Translations under genes and position numbers: made by a program
NCBI RefSeq assembly: GCF_024259515.1
Contig: NZ_JANBWE010000003.1
Coordinates: forward strand, 186,001-250,000
Source: Salirhabdus salicampi
GTDB taxonomy: Bacteria; Bacillota; Bacilli; Bacillales; Alkalibacillaceae
Length of the DNA stretch: 64,000 nucleotides
Reading direction: 5' to 3'
Part shown: piece by piece, positions 17,166 to 25,538 of the stretch
Position numbering within the stretch: the stretch's first letter is position 1
Layout of the letters: each line of letters opens with the position of its first letter
The notes under the pieces: generated by a model
Database searches by the model: none
Seen by the model: only the letters and a program-made list of their open reading frames with translations
What the model was told of the DNA's origin: nothing

Positions 17166-17900
17166 TTGCTAACAACGTATTTTGAAAAGATTAAAGAAAA
17201 GATTACAGAAGTCCAACAAGCAGAAAGCGAACAGTTGCAGGCAGCAGCCCGTAAAGTGGCTGAATGTATTTTAAATGACGGGATTGTCCATTTATTTGGT
17301 TGTGGACATTCTCATATTTTAACGGAAGAAATGTTTTATCGTGCAGGGGGACTAGTTCCTGTCCACCCAATTTTTGTAGAACCATTAATGCTACATGAAG
17401 GAGCGGTTCGCTCCTCATCATATGAGCGGAAAAATGACTATGCGAAAGGGTTTATGGAAGAACAAGATATTCGTAAAGGTGATGTGATATTTGTCATATC
17501 GACATCAGGGCGCAATCCAGTGCCGGTAGATGTAGCGTTAATGGCAAAACAAAAAGGGGCATATGTCATAGGAATAACCTCGATTGAGTATTCGAAAAGT
17601 CAGCCATCACGCCATGTGAACGGTAAACATTTATCTGATGTAGTTGACCATGTCATTGATAACCATGCAGTAAAGGGAGATGCCCTACTAACCCATGAAA
17701 AAGTGGATGTACCTTTTGGACCAAGTTCAACTGTAGTCGGGGCCACGATTCTAAATGGCGTATTTGCTGAGGCGATTGCCAATATTGCAGACCAAGGTGA
17801 AACTCCTCCTGTCTTTTTAAGTGGAAATATTAATGGGTCTGATGATCACAATACGCGCCTGGTCGAAAAGTATAGAAAGAGAATACCATTACTTAAGTAA
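17166..17900 (+). CDS. SIS-domain phosphosugar-binding protein
   Basis: 244 aa with a single sugar-isomerase domain. The phosphosugar loops are FGCGHSH (about residues 41-47) and STSGRNPVPVD (about 111-121). Such proteins isomerise or bind phosphosugars in the cytoplasm. It starts at TTG 17166, with GGAG about ten bases ahead, six bases after the aldolase gene. It is last in the operon, before a terminator. The substrate is probably the same phosphosugar handled by the previous enzymes. Confidence 0.82.
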   Translation: MLTTYFEKIKEKITEVQQAESEQLQAAARKVAECILNDGIVHLFGCGHSHILTEEMFYRAGGLVPVHPIFVEPLMLHEGAVRSSSYERKNDYAKGFMEEQDIRKGDVIFVISTSGRNPVPVDVALMAKQKGAYVIGITSIEYSKSQPSRHVNGKHLSDVVDHVIDNHAVKGDALLTHEKVDVPFGPSSTVVGATILNGVFAEAIANIADQGETPPVFLSGNINGSDDHNTRLVEKYRKRIPLLK

Positions 17901-17907
17901 ATGAATA

Positions 17908-17940
17908 TAGGTACGCCACCAGGTGTGCCTATTTATTTTA
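17908..17940 (+). terminator. Terminator of the PTS-lactonase operon
   Basis: TAGGTACGCC-ACCA-GGTGTGCCTA (two G-U pairs) followed by a T-rich run. Confidence 0.75.
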
Positions 17941-18010
17941 TTAACCTTACATATAAGACGGAGGAGTTATGATAATATAAACGTAATGTTAATGAATTGG
18001 AGTGAAAGCA

Positions 18011-19243
18011 ATGAGAGAGGAAATCATCAAACGGTTTACTACATACGTAAAGGTTGATACTCAATCAAACGAAAAGAGTGATACATGTCCTTCAACAGAG
18101 AAACAGTGGACACTTATTCACATGTTAGCAGATGAATTAAAAGAGATCGGTATGGAAGATGTATCTGTTGATGAAAATGGGTACTTGTTTGCTACGCTAC
18201 CAGCGAACACAAATAAAGACGTGGCGACGATTGGTTTTCTTGCCCATGTAGATACGGCGACTGATTTCACTGGAGCAAATGTTAATCCACAACTTGTTCA
18301 CAATTATGATGGGAACGATATCGTTTTAAATGAACAGTTAGGTGTTACCCTTTCACCGAAGGAATTTCCTGAGTTAACAAGCTATAAAGGACATACTTTA
18401 GTTACGACGGATGGAACAACATTGTTAGGTGCTGATAATAAAGCTGGAATTGCTGAGATTATGACCGCTATGGACTATTTAATTCAGCATCCGGAAATAA
18501 AACATGGTAAGATTCGGATCGGTTTTACTCCTGATGAAGAAATTGGACGGGGACCACATAAATTTGATGTTGACCGTTTTAATGCCACATACGCATACAC
18601 AGTAGATGGAGGCCCTTTAGGAGAGCTTCAGTATGAAAGCTTCAACGCTGCAGCTGCTAAGATTACGTTTAAAGGAAATAATGTTCACCCAGGAACTGCA
18701 AAAAATAAAATGGTCCATTCCAGTAAGATGGCGATCGATTTCCACAATCAATTACCGGCAAAAGAAGCACCAGAGTTGACCGAAGAATATGAAGGTTTTT
18801 ATCATTTAATTTCTTTTCAAGGGACAGTAGAGGAAACAGAATTGTACTATATTATCCGCGACCACGATCGAAATAAGTTTAATGAAAAGAAATCTAAAAT
18901 TGAAGAAATTGTAAAACAACTGAAAGAAAAATATGGAGACGAAACAGTCAGCTTGGAGATGAAGGATCAATATTACAACATGGGTGAAAAAATTGAGCCA
19001 GTTAAGGAGATTGTCGATATTGCATACGATGCTATGAAGGAAGTAGGGATTGAACCATTAGTGAAACCTATTCGAGGCGGAACAGATGGGTCACAACTCT
19101 CCTTTATGGGACTTCCAACACCGAACCTATTCACAGGAGGGGAAAACTTCCATGGGAAATATGAATATATTTCTGTTGACAACATGGAAAAAGCGGTAGA
19201 AACAATTGTAGCTATAGCAAGACTATTTGAAGAAAGAGCATAA
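18011..19243 (+). CDS. pepT: Peptidase T (tripeptidase)
   Basis: 410-aa M20 zinc aminopeptidase that removes N-terminal residues from tripeptides in the cytoplasm. AHVDTATD near residue 77 and [12 protein letters not shown] near 357 hold zinc ligands, and DEEIG provides the catalytic glutamate. ATG 18011 is chosen over GTG 18002: GGAG is eight bases ahead and the protein then starts [13 protein letters not shown] like B. subtilis PepT. It is a single gene ending in a hairpin shared with the next gene. Confidence 0.95.
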   Translation: MREEIIKRFTTYVKVDTQSNEKSDTCPSTEKQWTLIHMLADELKEIGMEDVSVDENGYLFATLPANTNKDVATIGFLAHVDTATDFTGANVNPQLVHNYDGNDIVLNEQLGVTLSPKEFPELTSYKGHTLVTTDGTTLLGADNKAGIAEIMTAMDYLIQHPEIKHGKIRIGFTPDEEIGRGPHKFDVDRFNATYAYTVDGGPLGELQYESFNAAAAKITFKGNNVHPGTAKNKMVHSSKMAIDFHNQLPAKEAPELTEEYEGFYHLISFQGTVEETELYYIIRDHDRNKFNEKKSKIEEIVKQLKEKYGDETVSLEMKDQYYNMGEKIEPVKEIVDIAYDAMKEVGIEPLVKPIRGGTDGSQLSFMGLPTPNLFTGGENFHGKYEYISVDNMEKAVETIVAIARLFEERA

Positions 19244-19250
19244 ACAGAGG

Positions 19251-19277
19251 CTTAGGTGTTATCGCCTAAGTCTTTTT
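19251..19277 (+). terminator. Bidirectional terminator between pepT and the SASP-like gene
   Basis: CTTAGGTG-TTAT-CGCCTAAG with T-run. It overlaps the last codons of the convergent small gene. Confidence 0.75.
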
Positions 19278-19457
19278 CTTCGCCGTTAATTTTTGCTTGA
19301 TTGCTTGAACATCGGTATCACTATACTTAGCCGTACCACTACCACCCGCTTCAACAAGCAATTGTTTTACTTCATTATAGCTTAACCCCGATTGTGCATT
19401 TAGTCGTTTTACTTCATCGATATCCGTACCGACATCTGTGCGATTTTCATTATTCAT
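19266..19457 (-). CDS. Small acidic/basic mixed protein, possibly a gamma-type SASP relative
   Basis: 63 aa, hydrophilic, with no membrane segment or signal. The stretch GTDIDEVKRLNAQSGLSYNEVKQL and the later SDTDVQAIKQK recall the TDxxxVKxxNAQS repeats of gamma-type small acid-soluble spore proteins, but the Gln-rich FGTEF units are missing. The ribosome site AAAGGAGGAAACGTGT is strong. A spore-protein role is a guess from these motifs and from the spore-former background. Confidence 0.55.
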   Translation of the reverse strand: MNNENRTDVGTDIDEVKRLNAQSGLSYNEVKQLLVEAGGSGTAKYSDTDVQAIKQKLTAKKKT

Positions 19458-19530
19458 ACACGTTTCCTCCTTTTATCCTTAACATGGGCAATTGCATTCA
19501 AAATATGCTCAATAAAAATAGAGCTTACCA

Positions 19531-20754
19531 CTAAGCTCTATTTTCTGTTACATATTTGGGGTTTTGTTTGATGACAGAAGCTAGCATAATTCCACAGGCG
19601 AGTAAAAGGAAACTCGTAACATAAAAGACGGATGAAATACCGAAATAACCGGATAATAAACCGCCCAACGCAGGTCCAATAATATTACCAAGGAAGCGGA
19701 GGCTATTGTTATACCCTAATACTTCACCTTGGATACTAATTGGTGCAACCTGCCGGATGTATGCTGTTCGTACTGGGATAATTCCCCCGATTGTAACACC
19801 TAATAAAAATCGTAAAATAATGAGCTGCCATATGTTTGTCACAAAAGCACCAGGGAAATAAACAATAGCGGAGGAGATGAGAAGTAATACGAGAATTTTT
19901 TCATAACCGAATCGGTCAGCAATTCTCCCCCAACTTCTCGCCATAAGTAAGTTGCCTAGTCCGGTAACCGAGAAGGCAATTCCTGAAAATAAAGCCAGGT
20001 TAGCAGGACCGTGTATTTCACTTACATATAAGGCTAATATCGGTTGAATGCTAAAGTGTGCAATTTGAATGAAAATTGAGATAAACATGACAGCTAGCAA
20101 CATCGGATGCCGTAAAATATGACTGACCACTTCTTTACTTGTATACCGCTTCTTTTTTTCTTTTCCAGCATCTAGTCGTGATTCCTTTATTCCGTAGAGA
20201 ACGAGAAACGCAGCCAAAATTAATGTAATGGCTGTAAGTTGAAATGTCTTTGCAAAACCGATTGAATCGGCTAACACACCACCGAGTAAAGGTCCGAGTA
20301 ATGCACCAGATACATTCCCTGTTTGTAGAGTCCCGAGAACTTTACCAGCTAGGTGCTTAGGTGTTTCCGTAGAGATGAGTGCTTGTCCGATGGAAATAAA
20401 ACCAGTGAATATCCCCATCACAAAACGCAATAAAAAAAGTTGAAAAACCGACGTTACAAACCCCATTAAAAATACACAAATGGCAAGACCTGTACCAGAT
20501 ATAATTAAGATGTTCTTACGGCCATATTTATCTCCAAAACGTCCCCATATCGGAGAAAAGATAATGGCTGACACGAACGTTATACCAAATACCCAGCCTG
20601 ACCAGTGCTTAACATATTGATCCGAAAAATCCCCAAATGTTTCAATATATAAAGATAAAAACGGTAATACCATCGTCATACTGCCAGCTATAAAGAAGTT
20701 GGCAATCCACATAATGATTAAATTACGCCTTGCTGCTTTCTCCTGATCTAAAAT
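19531..20754 (-). CDS. Major facilitator superfamily efflux transporter
   Basis: 12-helix MFS protein with the family motif GRFGDKYGRKN between helices 2 and 3, resembling multidrug exporters of the Bmr/Blt group. The first ATG is at 20712, which has no ribosome site and would begin directly in helix 1. In-frame ATT at 20754 lies six bases after AAGAAGGGA and adds ILDQEKAARRNLII, a normal basic N-terminus for this family. No ATG, GTG or TTG exists between the upstream in-frame stop and 20712. I therefore mark ATT as the start, with reservation. Confidence 0.85.
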   Translation of the reverse strand: MLDQEKAARRNLIIMWIANFFIAGSMTMVLPFLSLYIETFGDFSDQYVKHWSGWVFGITFVSAIIFSPIWGRFGDKYGRKNILIISGTGLAICVFLMGFVTSVFQLFLLRFVMGIFTGFISIGQALISTETPKHLAGKVLGTLQTGNVSGALLGPLLGGVLADSIGFAKTFQLTAITLILAAFLVLYGIKESRLDAGKEKKKRYTSKEVVSHILRHPMLLAVMFISIFIQIAHFSIQPILALYVSEIHGPANLALFSGIAFSVTGLGNLLMARSWGRIADRFGYEKILVLLLISSAIVYFPGAFVTNIWQLIILRFLLGVTIGGIIPVRTAYIRQVAPISIQGEVLGYNNSLRFLGNIIGPALGGLLSGYFGISSVFYVTSFLLLACGIMLASVIKQNPKYVTENRA

Positions 20755-20880
20755 GCTCGTTCCCTTCTTTCTTTGAACTGTTCGCTTTTTTATTTCGTCT
20801 ATCTAAATATTTATCTTACACGAAATGTGGAAAAAGAAAACGGTAAAAAGACATATTTTCTAAATTAATGGGAAACAAAA

Positions 20881-20908
20881 TTGCATTCGTATATAGGAAT
20901 AGTAGAAT
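20881..20908 (+). promoter_or_regulatory. Probable SigA promoter of ltaE
   Basis: TTGCAT and TAGAAT separated by 16 bases, 39 nt ahead of the ltaE start. Confidence 0.55.
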
Positions 20909-20946
20909 AGTAGACATAACATAGAAAACAAAGGGGATATGAAACA

Positions 20947-21966
20947 ATGATAGATTTGCGTAGCGATACGGTTACAAAACCAACAGAAGAAATGAGAAGA
21001 GCAAGCTATCAAGCTGAAGTAGGAGATGATGTATACGGAGAGGATCCTACCGTACGGAAGCTAGAGGAAAAAGCCGCGGATATGTTAGGGAAAGAATCAG
21101 CGCTATTTGTAACGAGTGGGACACAAGGAAATTCCATTGCCATTTTATCCCACTGTCAACCGGGTAATGAAGTGTTATTAGAAGAAGAGTCACATATATT
21201 TTTATACGAAGGTGCATCTGCATCGGCGTTAGCTGGTGTACAGCCGCGAACGTTAAAAGGGATGAGAGGTGCAATGAGACCTGAGGAAGTGAATGCTGCG
21301 ATACGTCCTGATGATATTCATTTTCCGGAAACGGATTTAATTTGTATTGAAAACACTCATAACAAAGCAGGTGGGGCGGTCGTTCCGCTTGAAAATATGG
21401 AACAAATCTATGGGATTGCAAAAGAAAAGGGCGTTTCAGTCCATTTAGACGGGGCGCGGTTATTCAATGCATCAGTTGCATCAGGCACACCATTACATGC
21501 TTTTGCCTCTAATACAGATACAGTACAAGTTTGTTTATCTAAAGGGTTAGGTGCACCTGTTGGTTCAATCCTTGCAGGTCCAAGATCATTTATCGACAAG
21601 GCAAGGAAGTGGAGAAAGAGACTTGGTGGTGGTCTGCGTCAGGCAGGAGTCATTGCTGCACCTGGTTTAGTAGCACTGGAACATATGGTAGATCGTCTCC
21701 AGGATGATCATGATCATGCGAAGTTATTAGCGGAAGGGTTAGGAAATATTTCACCCTTAACTGTCGAAAATGAGGTGGAAACGAATATCCTTTTAGTAAA
21801 TGTTAGTGATACTTCATATAATGCGAATACGTTTTTAGAAGCTCTAAAAGAAAAAGGCGTTCTTGCCGTACCGTTCGGTCCAAACACAGTTCGATTTGTG
21901 ACAAATTACGGCGTAACAAAACATGATATTCAACTCGTGTTAGATAAAGTAAAAAGCGTACTGTAA
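20947..21966 (+). CDS. ltaE: Low-specificity L-threonine aldolase
   Basis: 339-aa PLP enzyme that splits L-threonine or allo-threonine into glycine and acetaldehyde. The N-terminus MIDLRSDTVTKPTEEMR is typical, the aspartate of HLDGARLFN binds the cofactor and the PLP lysine is in CLSKGLGAPVGS near residue 200. Single gene with its own promoter, 29 nt before manA, which may be read through. With kbl-tdh further on, the window encodes two ways of turning threonine into glycine. Confidence 0.94.
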   Translation: MIDLRSDTVTKPTEEMRRASYQAEVGDDVYGEDPTVRKLEEKAADMLGKESALFVTSGTQGNSIAILSHCQPGNEVLLEEESHIFLYEGASASALAGVQPRTLKGMRGAMRPEEVNAAIRPDDIHFPETDLICIENTHNKAGGAVVPLENMEQIYGIAKEKGVSVHLDGARLFNASVASGTPLHAFASNTDTVQVCLSKGLGAPVGSILAGPRSFIDKARKWRKRLGGGLRQAGVIAAPGLVALEHMVDRLQDDHDHAKLLAEGLGNISPLTVENEVETNILLVNVSDTSYNANTFLEALKEKGVLAVPFGPNTVRFVTNYGVTKHDIQLVLDKVKSVL

Positions 21967-21995
21967 AGAGAATTTTGCTTAACGGAGGGATTGGG

Positions 21996-22943
21996 ATGGG
22001 TTTAGAGCCGTTATTTTTACAACCTGTGTTTCAAGAGCGTATTTGGGGAGGTACAAAACTCCGGGACAAATTTGGGTACAACATTCCGTCAGAACGCACA
22101 GGAGAATGCTGGGCTATATCTGCACACCCAAATGGTGAGAGCAAAGTAATGAATGGGGAATTCAAAGGGAAAACATTAAGTGAACTATGGGAACATCAAC
22201 GGGAGCTTTTTGGGAACCATTCCTCTGATGTGTTCCCTTTATTAACTAAGATGTTAGATGCTAGCCAGAATTTATCCGTACAGGTACACCCTGATGATCA
22301 TTATGCGTATGAACATGAGAATGGGGAACTAGGGAAGACAGAGTGCTGGTATATTATCGACTGTAATGAAGGGGCTGAAATTATAATTGGCCATCATGCA
22401 CAAAGTCGGGAACAATTTGAACAAATGATCAATGAAGGTCTGTGGAACAAGCTTTTACGTCGAATAAAAATAAAACCTGGTGATTTTTTCTATGTTCCAA
22501 GTGGAACTATACATGCCCTTTGTGAAGGCACACTAGTATTAGAAACTCAGCAAAGCTCTGATACAACGTATCGTGTATATGATTATGACCGTAAAGATTA
22601 CTTAGGTCGTAAGCGTGAGCTACATATTGATAAAGCTATAGATGTTACATCTGTCCCTCACAAAGATAGTCCAAACTCAATTGAGAGGACAGAATTTCCA
22701 AACGGTACCCTGACAACGTTTGTGAAAAGCAACTATTTTTCGGTCCATAAATTAGAAGTAAACGGTGATATTGCATATGAACAGACAAAACCTTTCCTAT
22801 TAGTCAGTGTTATTCGTGGGAAAGGGTGCATTCGAAAAGAAAAACGATATAACATCGTGAAGGGGGATCATTTCTTATTGCCGGAAGGATTCGGAAAGTT
22901 TCAAATTGAAGGTGAAGTGGAAATTATTATTTCTCACATATAA
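21996..22943 (+). CDS. manA: Mannose-6-phosphate isomerase, class I
   Basis: 315-aa zinc enzyme that interconverts mannose 6-phosphate and fructose 6-phosphate. Zinc ligands are visible in QVHPDDHY, GKTECWYI and SGTIHALC. Start at ATG 21996, seven bases after GGAGGG and giving MGLEPLFLQPVFQERIWGG, matching B. subtilis ManA; the frame itself opens earlier at TTG 21975. A strong terminator follows. Confidence 0.95.
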   Translation: MGLEPLFLQPVFQERIWGGTKLRDKFGYNIPSERTGECWAISAHPNGESKVMNGEFKGKTLSELWEHQRELFGNHSSDVFPLLTKMLDASQNLSVQVHPDDHYAYEHENGELGKTECWYIIDCNEGAEIIIGHHAQSREQFEQMINEGLWNKLLRRIKIKPGDFFYVPSGTIHALCEGTLVLETQQSSDTTYRVYDYDRKDYLGRKRELHIDKAIDVTSVPHKDSPNSIERTEFPNGTLTTFVKSNYFSVHKLEVNGDIAYEQTKPFLLVSVIRGKGCIRKEKRYNIVKGDHFLLPEGFGKFQIEGEVEIIISHI

Positions 22944-22945
22944 AA

Positions 22946-22972
22946 AACAGGCAGGTAATACCTGCCTGTTTT
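22946..22972 (+). terminator. Bidirectional terminator between manA and ypmS
   Basis: AAACAGGCAGGT-AAT-ACCTGCCTGTTTT, a 12-bp perfect stem with A and T runs on both sides. Confidence 0.9.
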
Positions 22973-22977
22973 GCTCA

Positions 22978-23598
22978 TTAGAATGAAATATTAAAGCTTT
23001 CTTTCGGCGCATTAATAATAAAGGATATCGTTTCATCCTCCAAATTAAACTGTTCGGCCCGTATATTGAAGTCACTTTTTAAGTTCATTTCTGTAATTGC
23101 TGCATAAATGAATTGTTCATTCGGGTTAACAACTATCCAATCCGGCATTGGGTAATTCTTTTTCACATAGTCCAACACGCGCTTGTTTGGTAATTGGAGT
23201 GCACCTAGTGCAATCGAATTAAGCTCGAGTACCAAATCACCGTTTTCTTGCACAATCGGTTCAAATGTTGCAGTTAAAGGTACTTTTTTTTCAAACGCAA
23301 TAATTGTCCCCGTTAGTTTTACCTCGTCTTCGATTGAAACGCTGTAATAGATTCCTGTTTTGGCTGACAATTCACTTAAGTAAGAATTAATATAGTCATT
23401 TAAGTTATCTTTCGTAGAAGAGATCGTAAACTCGGCCCCAATCGGCTCGTTTTTACTTTGCTTCGGCAATGTTGTTGGACTGGCAGGATAAAAGATCAGT
23501 AAAAGAACCCCTAATAATATAACAATATTGAGAATCAAAAGTCCCCAAAAACTTGCCTTCCACTTATTTTGAATTTTAAACTTTAACTTTTGATACAT
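22978..23598 (-). CDS. ypmS: YpmS family membrane-anchored protein
   Basis: 206 aa of the DUF2140 (YpmS) family. One membrane helix at about residues 18-38 is followed by an outside domain of mixed beta sequence (SISTKDNLNDYINSYL... IINAPKESF). Function is unknown. It lies 23 nt downstream of the ypmR gene on the same strand, the same order as in B. subtilis, so the two are probably co-transcribed and may act together at the cell surface. Confidence 0.88.
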   Translation of the reverse strand: MYQKLKFKIQNKWKASFWGLLILNIVILLGVLLLIFYPASPTTLPKQSKNEPIGAEFTISSTKDNLNDYINSYLSELSAKTGIYYSVSIEDEVKLTGTIIAFEKKVPLTATFEPIVQENGDLVLELNSIALGALQLPNKRVLDYVKKNYPMPDWIVVNPNEQFIYAAITEMNLKSDFNIRAEQFNLEDETISFIINAPKESFNISF

Positions 23599-23621
23599 CT
23601 GTCCCCTCAGTCCCTTGTTGT

Positions 23622-24494
23622 TTATAAATTTTCTATTATAGGTGTTATATATTGTATAACTCTTTTGGTAATTTCCCTATATCCATCGTGATTAGGGTGA
23701 AAGTGATCTTCGTAAAATAAGTCTTTTTCATGTTTTAAGAATATATCCTTAATTGGAATAAATGTTGTATGATTATACTCGGCTACAACCTCCATACCAA
23801 TGTTATTCCAATCCTCTACAATTTGTGTTAGTTCTGGTATGTTCTCAAAATATTGAGCGAACGGATTATAAAGTCCAATTAAAAAGATGTGTGTATCTTC
23901 GTTCAAGTTTCTTACTTCAACAAATATTTGATGTAACCGTTCCCGGTAGTTGTCTTGCTCGGAAACAAATATATTGTAATTTAAATTTGTGAAATTTTCC
24001 TTTACGATCCTCATAATGTCGTTTGCACCAACCGTAATGAGAACTATATCTGCCTCTTCTATCGAAGAAACAATTTCCTCTTGCTCTAATCGTTTTAGTA
24101 ATTGATCCGTTCGGTTCCCACGCTTTCCATAGTTATAAATGGTTACCTCACCATTACGGTCATATGGTATAGCTTCTTCTAATAAGCCAACATACCCTCC
24201 GTTTTCAGTTTCATCTCCGACCCCTTGTGTTAAAGAATCTCCAATGGCCAGAATATTTACATCTCTAGGTATGAGAAGATCAATTGTAGATTGGACAAAA
24301 CCTTCTATTGTTTCCCCGACTTTTTGCATAACATTTTCGCTCGTTTCTTCATCGGGCAAAGTCTCTTCAGTCTCAGTCTCCGAATCATCTGTTTCATTTT
24401 CAGTAACGGGTTGCTCAATAGTAAGTTGTTGCACAATTAAGATAACGCCAATAATTAGAAGAAAGATGATACTGCCTATTGTTCCTTTTTTCAT
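23622..24494 (-). CDS. ypmR: SGNH/GDSL-family lipase or esterase, YpmR
   Basis: 290 aa with an N-terminal membrane helix (about 5-22), an acidic linker rich in Glu and Thr (about 30-55) and an SGNH hydrolase domain. The four blocks are seen: GDSLTQG (Ser nucleophile), GKRGN, GAND and HPNHDGY with the catalytic Asp/His pair, here spaced as D...HFHPN. It acts outside the membrane; substrate unknown. ATG 24494 is preferred over in-frame GTG 24503 because AGGTGA then sits five bases ahead. Confidence 0.87.
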   Translation of the reverse strand: MKKGTIGSIIFLLIIGVILIVQQLTIEQPVTENETDDSETETEETLPDEETSENVMQKVGETIEGFVQSTIDLLIPRDVNILAIGDSLTQGVGDETENGGYVGLLEEAIPYDRNGEVTIYNYGKRGNRTDQLLKRLEQEEIVSSIEEADIVLITVGANDIMRIVKENFTNLNYNIFVSEQDNYRERLHQIFVEVRNLNEDTHIFLIGLYNPFAQYFENIPELTQIVEDWNNIGMEVVAEYNHTTFIPIKDIFLKHEKDLFYEDHFHPNHDGYREITKRVIQYITPIIENL

Positions 24495-24705
24495 AGAAAT
24501 CACCTAAATTAAGAATATCATATTCCATTTATGTAAGTTAACGATAATGTCGGATTTATTTTTCCCTATCCTGCTGAAAAATTGTATACGTTACAATCCT
24601 TTAGCGAACATTATAAAATAAAGTATAATATACGATGCGTCAAAAATTCTGTCTTAAAATATTGCTCTTTTGCTATCTATTCAAAAGGCAAGTTCCATTT
24701 TTTCG

Positions 24706-24733
24706 TTGCGTAATTTAAATTGCATGATATAAT
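24706..24733 (+). promoter_or_regulatory. SigA promoter of the crr-type gene
   Basis: TTGCGT and TATAAT with a 16-base spacer, 55 nt ahead of the IIA gene. Confidence 0.6.
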
Positions 24734-24788
24734 ATGCCATTGTGTAGCAGAAATTGTTTACTTACATATGAAAAGGAAGGTGTAGAGC

Positions 24789-25295
24789 ATGTTAAACAAA
24801 ATTTTCGGGAAGAAAAAAGAACAAAAAACAGAAGAAGATATTTTTTCACCAATAAATGGAACGCTACTACCTTTAGAGGAAGTGCCAGATCCAGTTTTTT
24901 CACAAAAGATGATGGGTGATGGATTTGCCATTGAACCTGAGGATGGACAAGTTGTAAGTCCGGTAGAGGGTAAAATCATTCAGCTATTTCCTACGAAACA
25001 TGCTGTTGGCATTCAAACTGATTCTGGTTTAGAAGTATTAGTTCATATTGGACTTGAAACAGTTGGAATGAAAGGTGAAGGTTTTGAAGGCCATATTACA
25101 GAAGGAGACCGAGTGAAGGTTGGCGATCAACTTGTTACATTCGATATGGACCTTGTAAAAGAAAAGGCGAAAAGTACAATTACACCTGTTATCATTACAA
25201 ATGAAGCAGCTGTTGAAAATATTGAACGAGTAAATAACGACGGAAAAGTTTCCCAAGAGACAAAAGTATTGCATGTTAAAGTGAAGCAACAGTAA
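24789..25295 (+). CDS. ypqE: PTS glucose-type IIA protein
   Basis: 168-aa EIIA-Glc domain without IIB or IIC attached, matching B. subtilis YpqE. Active-site His86 lies in LVHIGLETV and the second histidine (His71) in TKHAVGIQT. It takes phosphate from HPr and can serve IIBC proteins that lack their own IIA. The ATG has GAAAAGGAAGG upstream. It is transcribed alone, with its own promoter and a terminator. Its place next to ypmR/ypmS is as in B. subtilis. Confidence 0.9.
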   Translation: MLNKIFGKKKEQKTEEDIFSPINGTLLPLEEVPDPVFSQKMMGDGFAIEPEDGQVVSPVEGKIIQLFPTKHAVGIQTDSGLEVLVHIGLETVGMKGEGFEGHITEGDRVKVGDQLVTFDMDLVKEKAKSTITPVIITNEAAVENIERVNNDGKVSQETKVLHVKVKQQ

Positions 25296-25307
25296 TAAGG
25301 AATATGA

Positions 25308-25341
25308 AGATAAACATATATAATATGTTTATCTTTTTTTT
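25308..25341 (+). terminator. Terminator after ypqE
   Basis: AGATAAACATAT-ATA-ATATGTTTATCT followed by T residues. Confidence 0.85.
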
Positions 25342-25538
25342 ATTTTAAAAAAGTGAAATGAGGAGGAAGCAGGAACAGAAACGTCTCTTAAAGTGTCCGC
25401 AAGTGGTAATGTTATACTATTGTAAATCTTGTGCATATTTTATTTATTAAGTTGTATTTATAGGGAAATAGTTATAGAATATTGGAGATTATATGTTATT
25501 GTGGAATAATTTGTTAACTGGTTAGGGGGAGGGGCTTT

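Noticed and set aside
24504-24788. Possible regulatory RNA before ypqE
   Set aside because: Only a plain promoter was found; no aptamer-like conserved blocks.
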